Positions 46,775 through 56,219 of a DNA stretch of 64,000 bases are shown here, piece by piece (position 1 is the first letter of the stretch; the number at the start of each line of letters is the position of its first letter). The notes under the pieces were generated by a model. That model was given only the letters and a program-made list of their open reading frames with translations. It was not told where the DNA came from and did not search any database. The position numbers and the translations under genes were made by a program. This stretch comes from Alligator mississippiensis (taxonomy: Eukaryota > Chordata > Crocodylia > Alligatoridae): the NCBI RefSeq assembly GCF_030867095.1, contig NC_081829.1, positions 67,167,181 to 67,231,180 on the forward strand, in the 5' to 3' direction.

Positions 46775-48380
46775 TGTCTGCTGAATTTAATTACTTTGAA
46801 TTACATGTGATCAGTTTCCCTAGCTTGCCTTTCATTATAACTCATAACACAAAGGGGACCTCTCTCAGGGATGTTTGTCTTTATCTGAGATGAATGCAAC
46901 ACCTTCCTGGTTATGATTTTTTATTAATAATTTTAAGACAGTTTAAGATTCATTTTTCCTTTGCCAGATGGACAAAACCATAGTTTCTAAAGTTTATAAA
47001 CCATAGAAATGAAAGTGCCCAGCGGATATAGTGTGTGCACATGCATTCATATCTATGCAAATGTGTGTGCTACATAGGAATTTTGAGTGAATATTGCAGA
47101 GTTTATGAAGGTGAATTGCAGTAAATTGTTCCACTGTACCCCAACCCTAATCTCTCAAACAGTCCTTATCTCCTAGTCCTGACTGTCTCCTGTGGAGGGA
47201 TGATGCAGGGTACAATTGTGCACTAATTTGGAGTTGCATACAAATATGTGGCTTGTGTGAGATGTAGAACACATTTTAGATATAACTCAACTTCACAGGA
47301 AGCAAAAATTTAACTTTGCTTCTTTTACCATCCAAACTCCTTGAGTCCTAGTTAATATTAATTTCAGCAATAGTGATAGAAAGAGGTTCGGGTCAGTAGG
47401 ACTGTGGGAAGGAGAAACTATGATGGTACCCTCTTGAAATTTTTCTATTTTACTGGGAAATGAAAGGAAAAAAGAGATTGTTCTCACCACCACTATTACC
47501 ACTATTTCAACCAATGAAAAGGAAACTGATTCTGTCTTAAAAGCTGAAAGATGGTAGAGAAGTGGATAAAATTGGTTAGAGAAGAACCAGTGAGATGGTA
47601 GTTCTAACATAATATATATGACAGCAAACTATATGGAAAGCCAGGTTTGGGCTCACACCATAGGAGGCAAAAAAATATGGATTTGGGGAAGAAAGAGCAG
47701 GATGACAGGAGTGGGAAGAAGAGAAGGCAGATAAAAGATTACACAATCAACCAACAGACTGACATAGTCAGTTGTGGGAATGCAGAATTCATATGGCAGA
47801 AACTATAAATAAATGCTACATTATTAAAATGAGAAGGCCTGGAAGCAATAACTGCAAAATCAGTTCACTGTAAGCTGCAAAGACTGAACTAAGGGAGACA
47901 CTATGGATAAATAATCAAGTCAAATTAGCCAAAGCAATTAACTAGAGAAGATAGAATCAGCTAACAAGGGAAAGATAAGCATGTGAGTCTACAGAGGCAA
48001 ATAGAAACTGGCAAATAATCAAAAGGAAATGATAAAAGTACCAAGGCTTACCAGAACTCTTAATACTGTGAAGCTGGAGTCAGTGCATTACAGCCATAGC
48101 AATGGGTTTGACTATTGAAGGACATTCTGCAATTCCTAGTAAGGAGAACTGATATTGTATATCTTTGTCCTATTAAGTAACTTCCTGGCATGAAAAGTCA
48201 TGTTTATATCCTGGCAGCCACCATGTGTGGATGTTAAGAGAAAAGAAAACATTCATATTATTAAGTGGAAAGGAATCTTGGAAAATTGACTGCAGTTTGC
48301 TTTTTGAAAGCAGATGGTTTTAATGTGATGGAAAGGACCCACCTCAAATGCCTACAAAATTCCCTGGATCCCTACATTTA
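46775..48380. other. no gene recognised
   Basis: Mostly AT- and purine-rich on the + strand. No supported feature. Confidence 0.4.
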
Positions 48381-48429
48381 AGTGAACTGGTTTTGTCAAA
48401 CTAGTGTTACTTTTACAGACAGCATGAAA

Positions 48430-49655
48430 AATCCTTCTATTTATGACAATGCTAATCTCTTTGAGAAAATTATCCAGGTGCATATCTGCAAGGGACCAGC
48501 AGGGGAGATTATGCTTAGGGGCAACCAACATGGGTTCATTAGAGGCAGGTCCTGTCAAACCAACCCGGTGGCCTACAACCAGGTCACAAAATCCTTAGAT
48601 GCTGGTGTTACGGTGGACATAGTCTTTCTGGACTTTAGGAAGGCCTTCAACACTGTCTTTCACCCCATTCTCATAAAAAATGAGGCAACTGTGGTGTCGA
48701 TGCCTATATGGTCAGATGGGTTGCTAATTGGTTGGAAGGCCACACGCAGAGAGTGGTGGTGGATGGGTATTTTTAACCTGGAGGGATGTGGGCAGTGGGG
48801 TCCCCCAGGGCTCAGTCCTCAGGCCCACACTGTTCAGCATCTTCATCAGCAACTTGGACAAGGGGGTGAAAAACACCTTGTTCAAATTTGCAGATGTCAC
48901 TAACGTGGGGAGAAGTGAGCACACTAAAGAAGAGGGACAGGCTGCAGTTAAATCTGGACAGGCCACAGGGGTGGGCAGATGAGAACAGGATGGGTTTCAG
49001 TACTGACAAGTGCAAGGTATTGCACCTGAGGAGGAAAAACCAGCAGCATACCTACAGGCTGGGGAACTCCCTTCTCATCAGCACAGAGGCAGAAAAGGAT
49101 CTTGGAGTCATTATTAACTCCAAGATGAACATGGGCTGACAATGTGGGGCACCTTGTCATGCATCCATAGATGCATCACGAGCAGGTCCAAGGAGATGAT
49201 CCCCCCCCCCCATGCGACATTGGTCAGGCTGCAATTGGATTACTGTGTCCAGTTCTGGGCACTGCACTTCAGGAGAGATGTGGACAGCATTGAGAGGGTC
49301 CAGAGGAGGGCCACTCGCATGATCAGGAGGCAGCAAAGCAGGTCCTACGAGCAAAGGCTGAACCTGTTCAGCCTCCACAAGAGAAGGCTGAGAGGGGATC
49401 TGGTGGTCATCTATAAACTGACCAAGGGGGATCAGCAGGCAATGGAAGTGTCCCTGTTCCCCGAAGCACTACCGAGAGTAACAAGGAATAATGGCCATAA
49501 GTTGATGGAGAGTAGATTCTGGCTAGATTTCAGGAGGCACTACTTCACAGTCAGGGCAGCTAGGATCTGGAACCAACTTCCAAGGGAACTGGTGCTTGCT
49601 TCTACCCTGAGGGTCTTCAAAAGGAGGCTCAAGTTAGCCCTGGCCCTAGGCTGAG
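48430..49655 (+). pseudogene. CR1/L3-type LINE ORF2 reverse transcriptase, frameshifted
   Basis: The reading passes through at least three frames. First frame: NQHGFIRGRSCQTN and VFLDFRKAFN (palm motifs). Next: GSGVPQGSVLRPTLFSIFI, with the active-site box degraded from FADD to FADV. Next: STDKCKVLHLRRKN and EKDLGVIINSKMN (thumb). Last, 170 codons: LDYCVQFWALHFRRDV, RVQRRATRMIR, LFSLHKRRLRGD and a C-terminal end RVFKRRLKLAL. The copy begins in the palm domain, so it is 5'-truncated and lacks the endonuclease. Indels and the lost catalytic Asp show it is dead. The C-terminal frame is complete to a stop at 49652-49654. The 3' region differs from the 'tctatgattctatga' CR1 tail, so this may be a separate clade from the CR1 copies at 1801 and 27652. 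Confidence 0.88.
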
Positions 49656-50540
49656 TGACCGGAGCCTCACAGTGCGGCTCTGCCTTTAACTAAAAGAGCC
49701 CTGGTGCCCAGAGCAGGGCCCAGGAAAGGGAGGACCCCTGGTGTGAGACCAGGGAACCAGAGCCTGTAAGGGTTCAGCTCCCATGAGAGAGAAAGTGCCC
49801 TTGGCTGCCCAGTGTGGGGCACCAGGTCATTGAAAAGAGCCAAATGCGTTGCTGGAGAGAGGCTCTTGTGAGATTGGCCTCCAGGGGACCAGCCTTGGCT
49901 GCTTCAGAGAGGAAGCATGAGTTGCTGGGGAAGTGGGCCCCACAAGGGAGGCAGGCACAGGACAGGAGGGTCTGCCACCTCCACCTCCATTGCGGGAGGG
50001 GCGTGTCCACATCCCAGGGCTCTAAAGGGGAGGGGCTCCAAGGAAACCCCTCAGGGAAGTACTATGTGCACTCCCTATTTTGGGTGATTGTTCTTATGTC
50101 AAGATCTATATAGCTATGGGTATTCTTTAAGGAAGTTGGTATGGTTTATATGTTCTTAATGTGTTAATATGTATATTTGTATTGTTACTTGGTAGGTCTA
50201 TGAAATATTATTAACTTATTTGGGTTATATAAGTTGAGTCCCCATATGTGTTTATCATGTTGTAACCTTAACTATCTTGTTCAATGTATTAATTATTATA
50301 TATGTTGTAAGTTATATGGTTTATGTGAATTTGGGATATTATATGTAGTGATATATGCTAAGGTTTATTGTAAATATTTCATGTTTTATCTTAAGTATTT
50401 ATTATAGTAATAAATTTGTATATAGTTAAGCACTCGGTCTCAGCCTGGCTCTGTAGAGAGGAGAGGGAACTGTTCTAGTAGCCGGCCTCTCCAACAGCAC
50501 CCTGCCTGACTCCTACCAGTGTCATTGTAGGAGAATGCAC
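49656..50540 (+). mobile_element. probable 3' untranslated region of the LINE at 48430-49655
   Basis: The region directly follows the LINE stop codon. The first 400 bases are GC-rich, then a very AT-rich part (50085-50430) precedes 'cactcggtctcagcctggct'. The point where the LINE ends is not clear, and no poly(A) or short-repeat tail is obvious. An alternative is an unrelated LTR-like block. Confidence 0.35.
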
Positions 50541-50747
50541 ACACCCAGGCTACATTAATTATTTTATTAGTTACTAAAATCCCCAACCCCTCCTCCCAAT
50601 TGCAATGAATCTGTTGGGGTTTTTTTAATCACCCTTCCCTATTCATACCACAACCTTCATCAGATGAAGGAAGAAGTAGCTCAAAACTCCTATTTATTTT
50701 TAAATGGATAGCCAGCCCTTCTCCTTAGTTGAGCGGCCAGGGTTCAG

Positions 50748-52302
50748 GTGCCTCAAGCACTCATGACCCCATCATACCATGTGCCTGCATGCACCACCTT
50801 CATCAGGACAGTGGTGTCCTCCCTATATGAAGTATGCAGGGAGTACTTGAAGGAAGAGCCGCACAAGGTAGGTCCGCAGGTGGCCTTACACTTCATCTCA
50901 GATATCTGGAGCAGCCAGGGTGGAGATCATGCCTACCTCTCCCTCACAGGGCACTGGTGCAATCAGGCAAGCCATTGGTGGGCTCTCCTTCAAGCCGATG
51001 TGATGGATGAGACCCTCACAGCAACAGAGATCGTAGGAGCCATGAACTGCGTGGTGCAGGGGTGGCTTGTTGGTCAGGGTGAGCTCACCCACGGGTTCAT
51101 GGTCACTGACAACAGGGCCAATATGGTCAAGGCAGTCCGTGACGCCAACTTTGTTGGCATCCGCTGTGTGGCACACAAGTTCCACCTTGTAGTCAGGGAC
51201 ACCTTGGAGGGGGACAGGGCTGCTGGTGAGGGCTCCATCAGAACCATCCAGCTCATTTCAAAATGCAGGAAGGTGGTGGGCTACTTCCACCAGAGCATCA
51301 AAGAGAACAAGATGCTGCAGGACAAACAGGCAGAACTGAGCATCCTACAGCACGAAATCATGCAGGATGTGGAGACTCAGTGGAACATATCTGATGCTCG
51401 AAAGGCTGGTGAAGCAACAGAAGGCCATCTATGAGATGACCTTGCTTGGGGAGATTGGGATCAGTGCCCCCCTTAACAAAACAGAGTGAGATACCATCTC
51501 CAAGATCTTGCTGGTCCTCAAGCCATTCCTTGAGACCACCGAGAGCCTCAGCGCTGGCAATGCCCTCCTTAGCCAGGTGATCCCCATAGTGAGGGAGCTT
51601 CAGAACCAGATGGAGAAGTTCCAGGGAATCAATGTTCCTGAATGGGGCAAGCCACTGTCACCAGAGGTGCAAGCACTGGTAAAGGGGCTGAAGGAGGGCA
51701 TCAAAAAATGGCTGGATCCATTGCGGTCCAGTATGGTCCACATGCTGGCAGCCATATGTGACCTGAGGGTGAAGGGGAGCACGTGCACCAACAAAACTCT
51801 GGATCACTGGACAGAGGTGCTAGTGAACAGGGTCAGGGAGGTAGAAGGGCAAAGGCAGGGGGACGTGGAAGAGGGGGATCCACTGTCCTGTGCCATCACT
51901 CCATCCACCAGCCAGTTTCCTCCACCACAGGTGCTGCCAGTGTGGGCCAAGGGCAGGGCTTCCATGTTGGGGTCCAGAGGCACCAGACCCCAGCATTGGG
52001 CAGGTAGTGCTGAGGCCTTGGTGGCTACCTATCTTGCCAAGGATGTGGAACTGCTGCTCTGTGACCCCTTGGCCTACTGGGCAAGCCTCAGCCAGATGTG
52101 GCAGGATCTGGCCACAGTTGGCCAGGAACACCTGTCCTGTCCACTAACCAGTGTTCCAAGTGAGAGGGTGTTCAGCATTGCTGGTGATGTTGTGACACCC
52201 CACTGCACCTCCTTGGATCCCAGTTTGGTGAAGCAGCTGGTGTTCCTCAGGGTGAACCTCCCGCTGCTGGGGATCCCCAAGCTTCATGTGCAGATGAAGT
52301 GA
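50748..52302 (+). pseudogene. hAT-superfamily transposase, two visible lesions
   Basis: A cut-and-paste transposase of the hAT (hobo/Ac/Tam3) RNase H-like fold. First frame 50748-51434: HFISDIWSSQGGDHAYLSLT contains the first catalytic Asp, MVTDNRANMVKAV the second, and CVAHKFHLVVRD the conserved C-x2-H block. Near 51390-51400 a frameshift moves the frame. An in-frame TGA at 51487-51489 follows, and the second frame runs to 52302. It holds the hAT dimerisation region: CPLTSVPSERVFSIAGDVV, then DPSLVKQLVFLRVNL. The N-terminal BED zinc finger expected in many hAT transposases is not seen upstream, so it is also N-terminally incomplete, or the exon is elsewhere. About 510 codons remain. With only these two lesions it looks younger than the LINE beside it. 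TIRs and a target duplication were not found. Confidence 0.88.
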
Positions 52303-52790
52303 GTGCCACCCTCTTCACTCCATCCACACCTATTTTTTTTTAACCATTTAATATCCCGCTCTCAGAGCTGGAGGCGGCACTCACTGTATCACTAGCCAGC
52401 AGGGCTGAGTTCCCATGCCAAGAAGAACTTGGAGGTATGGACTGGGGCTATGGGGAAAGAGGAGGCCCTAGGTCCTGGGCATGACCTAAAACTGCACCCT
52501 GCCAGGGTCTGGAGGCCTGGTGGGACTGCTGGTGGTGCAGTAGCCCCCAACAAATGCCATACGACAAACCTCCCTGGTGAAAGGTGGGTAGGATGCACCT
52601 TATAACCACCAGCCACCACATGCATGCACAGTCCAGACCTGCAAGATCTTTGAGAGGCCTAAGGCTTGCTGGTTGCAGTGAAGTTGTGAGGCTCCAGGTG
52701 AGCTTTGCTGCCTGAGATGCCATCTGTAAGGCATGGGCCACAGTGGTATGGAGCTGCAAAATCGATGTCACCCCTAGATATCAGGGGCCT
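52303..52790. other. 3' flank of the hAT transposase
   Basis: No gene. The end ('aggcatgggccacagtggta' to about 52785) resembles 54519-54575 ('aggcatgggccatagtgtag'), which lies on the far side of the PLE palindrome in the same orientation. The two may be tails of two related copies, or a duplicated flank. Confidence 0.45.
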
Positions 52791-52805
52791 AAATGCTTAG
52801 CCTAA

Positions 52806-53442
52806 AAAGTTAGCAAGCTTTTGGGTTTAAAACCCTTCATCCGGATTAGGAAGCATCTGTAGTTGGTGTGTGTGCTCTTCCTGGATGGAAAGAATAATAA
52901 AGAAGTCAGAGGCTGGCATGCAATGCAGGCAAAAAAGCCAGTCAGTGAAAATGTATATTGAGGTGTCAGGGGGTGAGGGATAGACTGGGAGCGGGTGGAG
53001 GGAGGGGAAGGGGGATGTAACAGGTACAAGTGGAGAGGTACCTGGGGAGTCAGATGTCAGGCAGGTTATAGTGTGTCATAAATCCAATGTGTACATTGAG
53101 TCCATGAGTTTTTGTATCCAGGAGGTTGATCCAGGAAGTGAAGTTCACAGGCTCATCTGTGAAAAGTGGTTTGTAAATTCAAACAAGCACCAAACCTTGC
53201 CAACCTCATAATCAAAAGCAAACTTCCTACAGCCCAAAACACACCGAATGGATCCAAACCACGCCATGACAAGAAATGTAAAACCTGCCAACATATTTCC
53301 AGTACCCTCACCATTCCTACATCCCACAACAGAATGATCACCACTCCTGGATCTTACAGCTGCACCTCCAGAAACGTTATATATCTCATCCAGTGCAACA
53401 AATGCCCTGATGGAAAATAAGTAGGAGACACTAAGCAACAAT
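52806..53442 (-). mobile_element. PLE palindrome, left arm (3' end at left)
   Basis: The left arm of a large inverted repeat, pairing with 53645-54281 about a centre near 53543. The inner 400 bases match with about five differences and no gaps; the outer 220 bases are clearly more diverged. From 52806 to about 53181 it is the antisense of a PLE 3' part (last codons plus UTR). At about 53182 it switches to the sense strand of the PLE C-terminal coding region and runs to 53420, where a TAA replaces the next codon. The word 'agatatcag' at 52776 may be one side of a target duplication. Confidence 0.8.
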
Positions 53443-53644
53443 TGAGTCTATGTGTTTCTGTATCTAGGAGGTTGATGAAGTGCAGTTCATGGGCTCATCT
53501 GTGAAAAGTGGTTTATAAATTCCCTTTGAGGATCAGGACCGAGAGATTGGAAAGAGTGGCTTTCTTGTGAGAAATGTGCCCCCACAGGTAGTCAGGTATT
53601 CTTGTCTGTAATAGATTTCCTGTATGCATTCATTCTGGTGCGCA
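53443..53644 (-). mobile_element. PLE palindrome, central unpaired spacer
   Basis: About 200 bases between the arms. Read on the minus strand it continues the PLE coding region of the right arm (LRTRMNAYRKSITDKNT, stop, then HFSQESHSF- and EFINHFSQMS-like words) into the start of a 3' UTR. The spacer thus supplies the C-terminal end that the left arm lacks. Confidence 0.7.
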
Positions 53645-53921
53645 GTTGTTGCTTAGTGTCTCCTACGTATTTTCCATCAGGGCATTTGTTGCACTGGATG
53701 ACATATATAACGTTTCTGGAGGTGCAGCTGTAAGATCCAGGAGTGGTGATCATTCTGTTGTGGGATGTAGGAATGGTGAGGGTACTGGAAATATGTTGGC
53801 AGGTTTTACATTTCTTGTCATGGCGTGGTTTGGATCCATTCGGTGTGTTTTGGGCTGTAGGAAGTTTGCTTTTGATTATGAGGTTAGCAAGGTTTGGTGC
53901 TTGTTTGAATTTACAAACCAC
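53592..53921 (-). pseudogene. Penelope-like element C-terminal GIY-YIG endonuclease fragment
   Basis: An open frame of about 109 codons on the minus strand. It has PRHDKKCKTCQHI, then CTSRNVIYVIQCNKC, then KYVGDTKQQLRTRMNAYRKSI. The Cys pairs followed by a VIY...YVG core and an LR-x-RM stretch are the layout of the GIY-YIG nuclease domain at the C-terminus of Penelope-like retroelements, where it nicks target DNA. The reverse-transcriptase part is absent. The domain is truncated: an early stop follows ITDKNT, and the downstream H-F-x(4)-H words appear only after that stop. The same frame, with an early stop at K, is at 53166-53420 on the + strand in the left arm. Another GIY-YIG family is possible but less likely given the PLE-type tails at both ends. 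Confidence 0.75.
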
Positions 53922-54322
53922 TTTTCACAGATGAGCCTGTGAACTTCACTTCCTGGATCAACCTCCTGGATACAAAAACTCATGGACTCAATGTACACAT
54001 TGGATTTATGACACACTATAACCTGCCTGACATCTGACTCCCCAGGTACCTCTCCACTTGTATCTGCTACATCCCCCTTCCCCTCCCCCTTTCCCCTCCC
54101 AGCCTGTCCCTCACCCCCCTGACACCTCAATATATATTTTCAGTGACTGACTTTCTTGCCTGCATTGCATGCCAGCCTCTGGCTTCTTTACTATTCCTTC
54201 CATCCAGGAGGAGCACACACCAACTGCAGATGCTTCCTCAGCCTAAAGAAGGGTTTTTAAACCCCAAAGCTCGCTAAGATATATTTCTCCAACTATTCAG
54301 TTGGTCTAATGAAAGATATCAG
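53645..54322 (+). mobile_element. PLE palindrome, right arm and 3' tail
   Basis: From 53645 to about 53905 it is antisense coding; from there to 54322 it is sense-strand last codons plus 3' UTR. It ends 'ttggtctaatgaaagatatc', the PLE-type tail also seen at 4341-4357 and 16535-16555. The coding-to-UTR inversion junction at about 53905 is mirrored at about 53182 in the left arm. Confidence 0.8.
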
Positions 54323-54329
54323 AGGTACC

Positions 54330-54845
54330 CTCGACTGGTCCATGCTGGGGCCAGGACCCAAAGAGGGGTGAAAAGGCTAGGGGCCCACCGTGAGGAATAC
54401 CCAGAGCAAAAGGCTCTGGATTCTGACTGGCCTGAAGGCGAGGCCAGGGCCTAAGGGGGAGCCAAAGGTCCCAGAGAGGACCACAGCTGGACAGGGTGAA
54501 GGATGTAATGTGAGAGGCATGGGCCATAGTGTAGGGAAGGTACGGAGCTGCAGAATGGAAGTTACCCCAAGACACCTAAACGGGCAGCCTCCCAGCTGGG
54601 GAACTTCTGAATCAGTTTTCCATCAAGGCGTGACAGAAGAAGAGGGGCAGGTGATTGGCCCAGAAACAAGTGGGCAGATGGAAATCTAAACTGCACCAGG
54701 AAGGCCCCCTGTTACAGGTTACCATCCCTGCTGGTTTCATCCTACTCTGCCTACATACACACAAGCGTCACGAGTTTTGCTTTGAACAGTTTGAGATGCA
54801 GTTTCACAGACACCCCTGTGCCTATCTCCTAGAAATCTGGTAGGT
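54330..54845. other. no gene recognised
   Basis: Unassigned. It includes 54519-54575, which resembles the flank left of the palindrome (52732-52785). Confidence 0.4.
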
Positions 54846-55098
54846 TTCATGCCCTCAGAAGGAGATAGCATCCCTGCAATTTACATTCAAATTAGGCATG
54901 AAATGACAAAGTTATAGAGATTTTAGTGATTCCCCATTATAGCCTATGGCCGAATCACCAAAATAGTGTTGAAACTCTGAAACAGATTTGACCAAATTGA
55001 AACAGAATAGTGATCCGAAACACTGAAATGAATCACTGTCCCTCTGAAACGGCAAAATCCAAAACTGAAATGAAACATAGCCATTTTGCACAACCCTA
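54846..55098 (+). mobile_element. half-copy of the AGGGCTGTGCGAAA hAT-like family
   Basis: From 'catgccctcagaagg' to 'ttttgcacaaccct' it follows the reverse complement of the left half of 4728-5476, including 'gaaatgacaaagttatag' and 'cccattatagcctatggc'. Only one end is present. Confidence 0.65.
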
Positions 55099-55546
55099 CC
55101 AGTGAGCCAGGCTGTGTCTCATTCTGTCATGCAGTGCTGCTCTAACACTGAGGTGACAGCTGCACCTGGTATCCGTGCTCTCATTAACACCAGCTGCTGG
55201 TTCACTTATTGCTGAACCATTGCTGCCATTTTATGTAATGTTGAAGCTTAATTCCAATTAAAATGGTATTGAGATTCTCCCCACATGTAGCTAAATTAGG
55301 CTGAGTTCAAGATGGTTCAAAAAAGGCAATCGTAGATTATTCACTGATGGTCCCTGTCAGCACCTTTTCTGTGAACACTCTGGAGAGTCCTTGAAAGTAG
55401 TATCTCACAGAGATGCAGGAGGCTTGGAATAAGGCACAGGGAATCTTTAGCAATTTTTACAGATCATTTTCAGGAGAAGGAAGCCCAATTTGTCTACAGA
55501 CAAGTAAAGAACAGAGTAAAGGGCATTGCACTCATAGGCTGTACAC

Positions 55547-56217
55547 TGTATTTACTCAAATTTTATACAAGGGGCTTGTTTCAATATAGGAGGAAAAAGC
55601 CCCCCATCTTAGATTTGAGTACAAATGGGAGGGAGGGGCAGATGCTGCCCTCCCCCAGTACCTGCCCCCATGACCTCTGCTCCCTGCCATCACTCTTCCC
55701 CCTGCAGCTCTAGCTCCAGCTGGGGCCCTGCTCTGAATCAGGGCAGAGAGCACAGAGCACATGCTGCCTCCAGCCTCAGCCTGGTCACAGAGCAGTGGCA
55801 GTGGCTCTGGCCCTGTCTTCAGGGCTGGGGATAAAGCTTCTGCTGCTGTAACAACTCATGTGTGGCCCGGTTGGGCCTGGAAGCAGCACATGTTAGGCCT
55901 CATAGGTCAGGCATGGGTACAAGAGGGTGCAAGAAGCCAGGGAGACAAGTCGGGGGGCAGGCAGCAAAAGGCAGGGGTCAGGCACTTGACTCCCCTGCTG
56001 ACTACCCCACCACCATCTACCCCTCTGTCATTGCTTGCCCTGATGTAGCAGTGGAGGGCCAGGGGCAAATTTTAAGACTACCTGCCAAAAATAGATTCTA
56101 GACATGGAAAATTATAACAAATGTATAAATTGTCCATGTCTAGAATCTAATTATTGGCGGGGGGGGGGGGGAGCATCTCAAATTCAGAGTCATCTTGGAT
56201 TTTGGTAAATAAGGTCT
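55547..56217. mobile_element. possible non-autonomous DNA transposon
   Basis: The left end 'ctgtatttactcaaatttta' and the reverse complement of the right end ('gaccttatttaccaaaatcc') are similar. Each is followed inside by 'atcttagatttgagta'-like words in opposite sense. The interior is GC-rich in the left half. It contains the perfect hairpin at 56092-56149 and a run of 13 G (56159-56171). No transposase and no certain target duplication. Confidence 0.45.
56092..56149. repeat. perfect 17-bp hairpin
   Basis: The arms TAGATTCTAGACATGGA (56092-56108) and TCCATGTCTAGAATCTA (56133-56149) are exact reverse complements around a 24-base AT-rich loop. Confidence 0.85.
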
Positions 56218-56219
56218 CT

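Noticed and set aside
50541..50747. BED zinc finger upstream of the hAT transposase
   Set aside because: No C-x2-C...H-x3-5-H pattern could be found in any forward frame before 50748.
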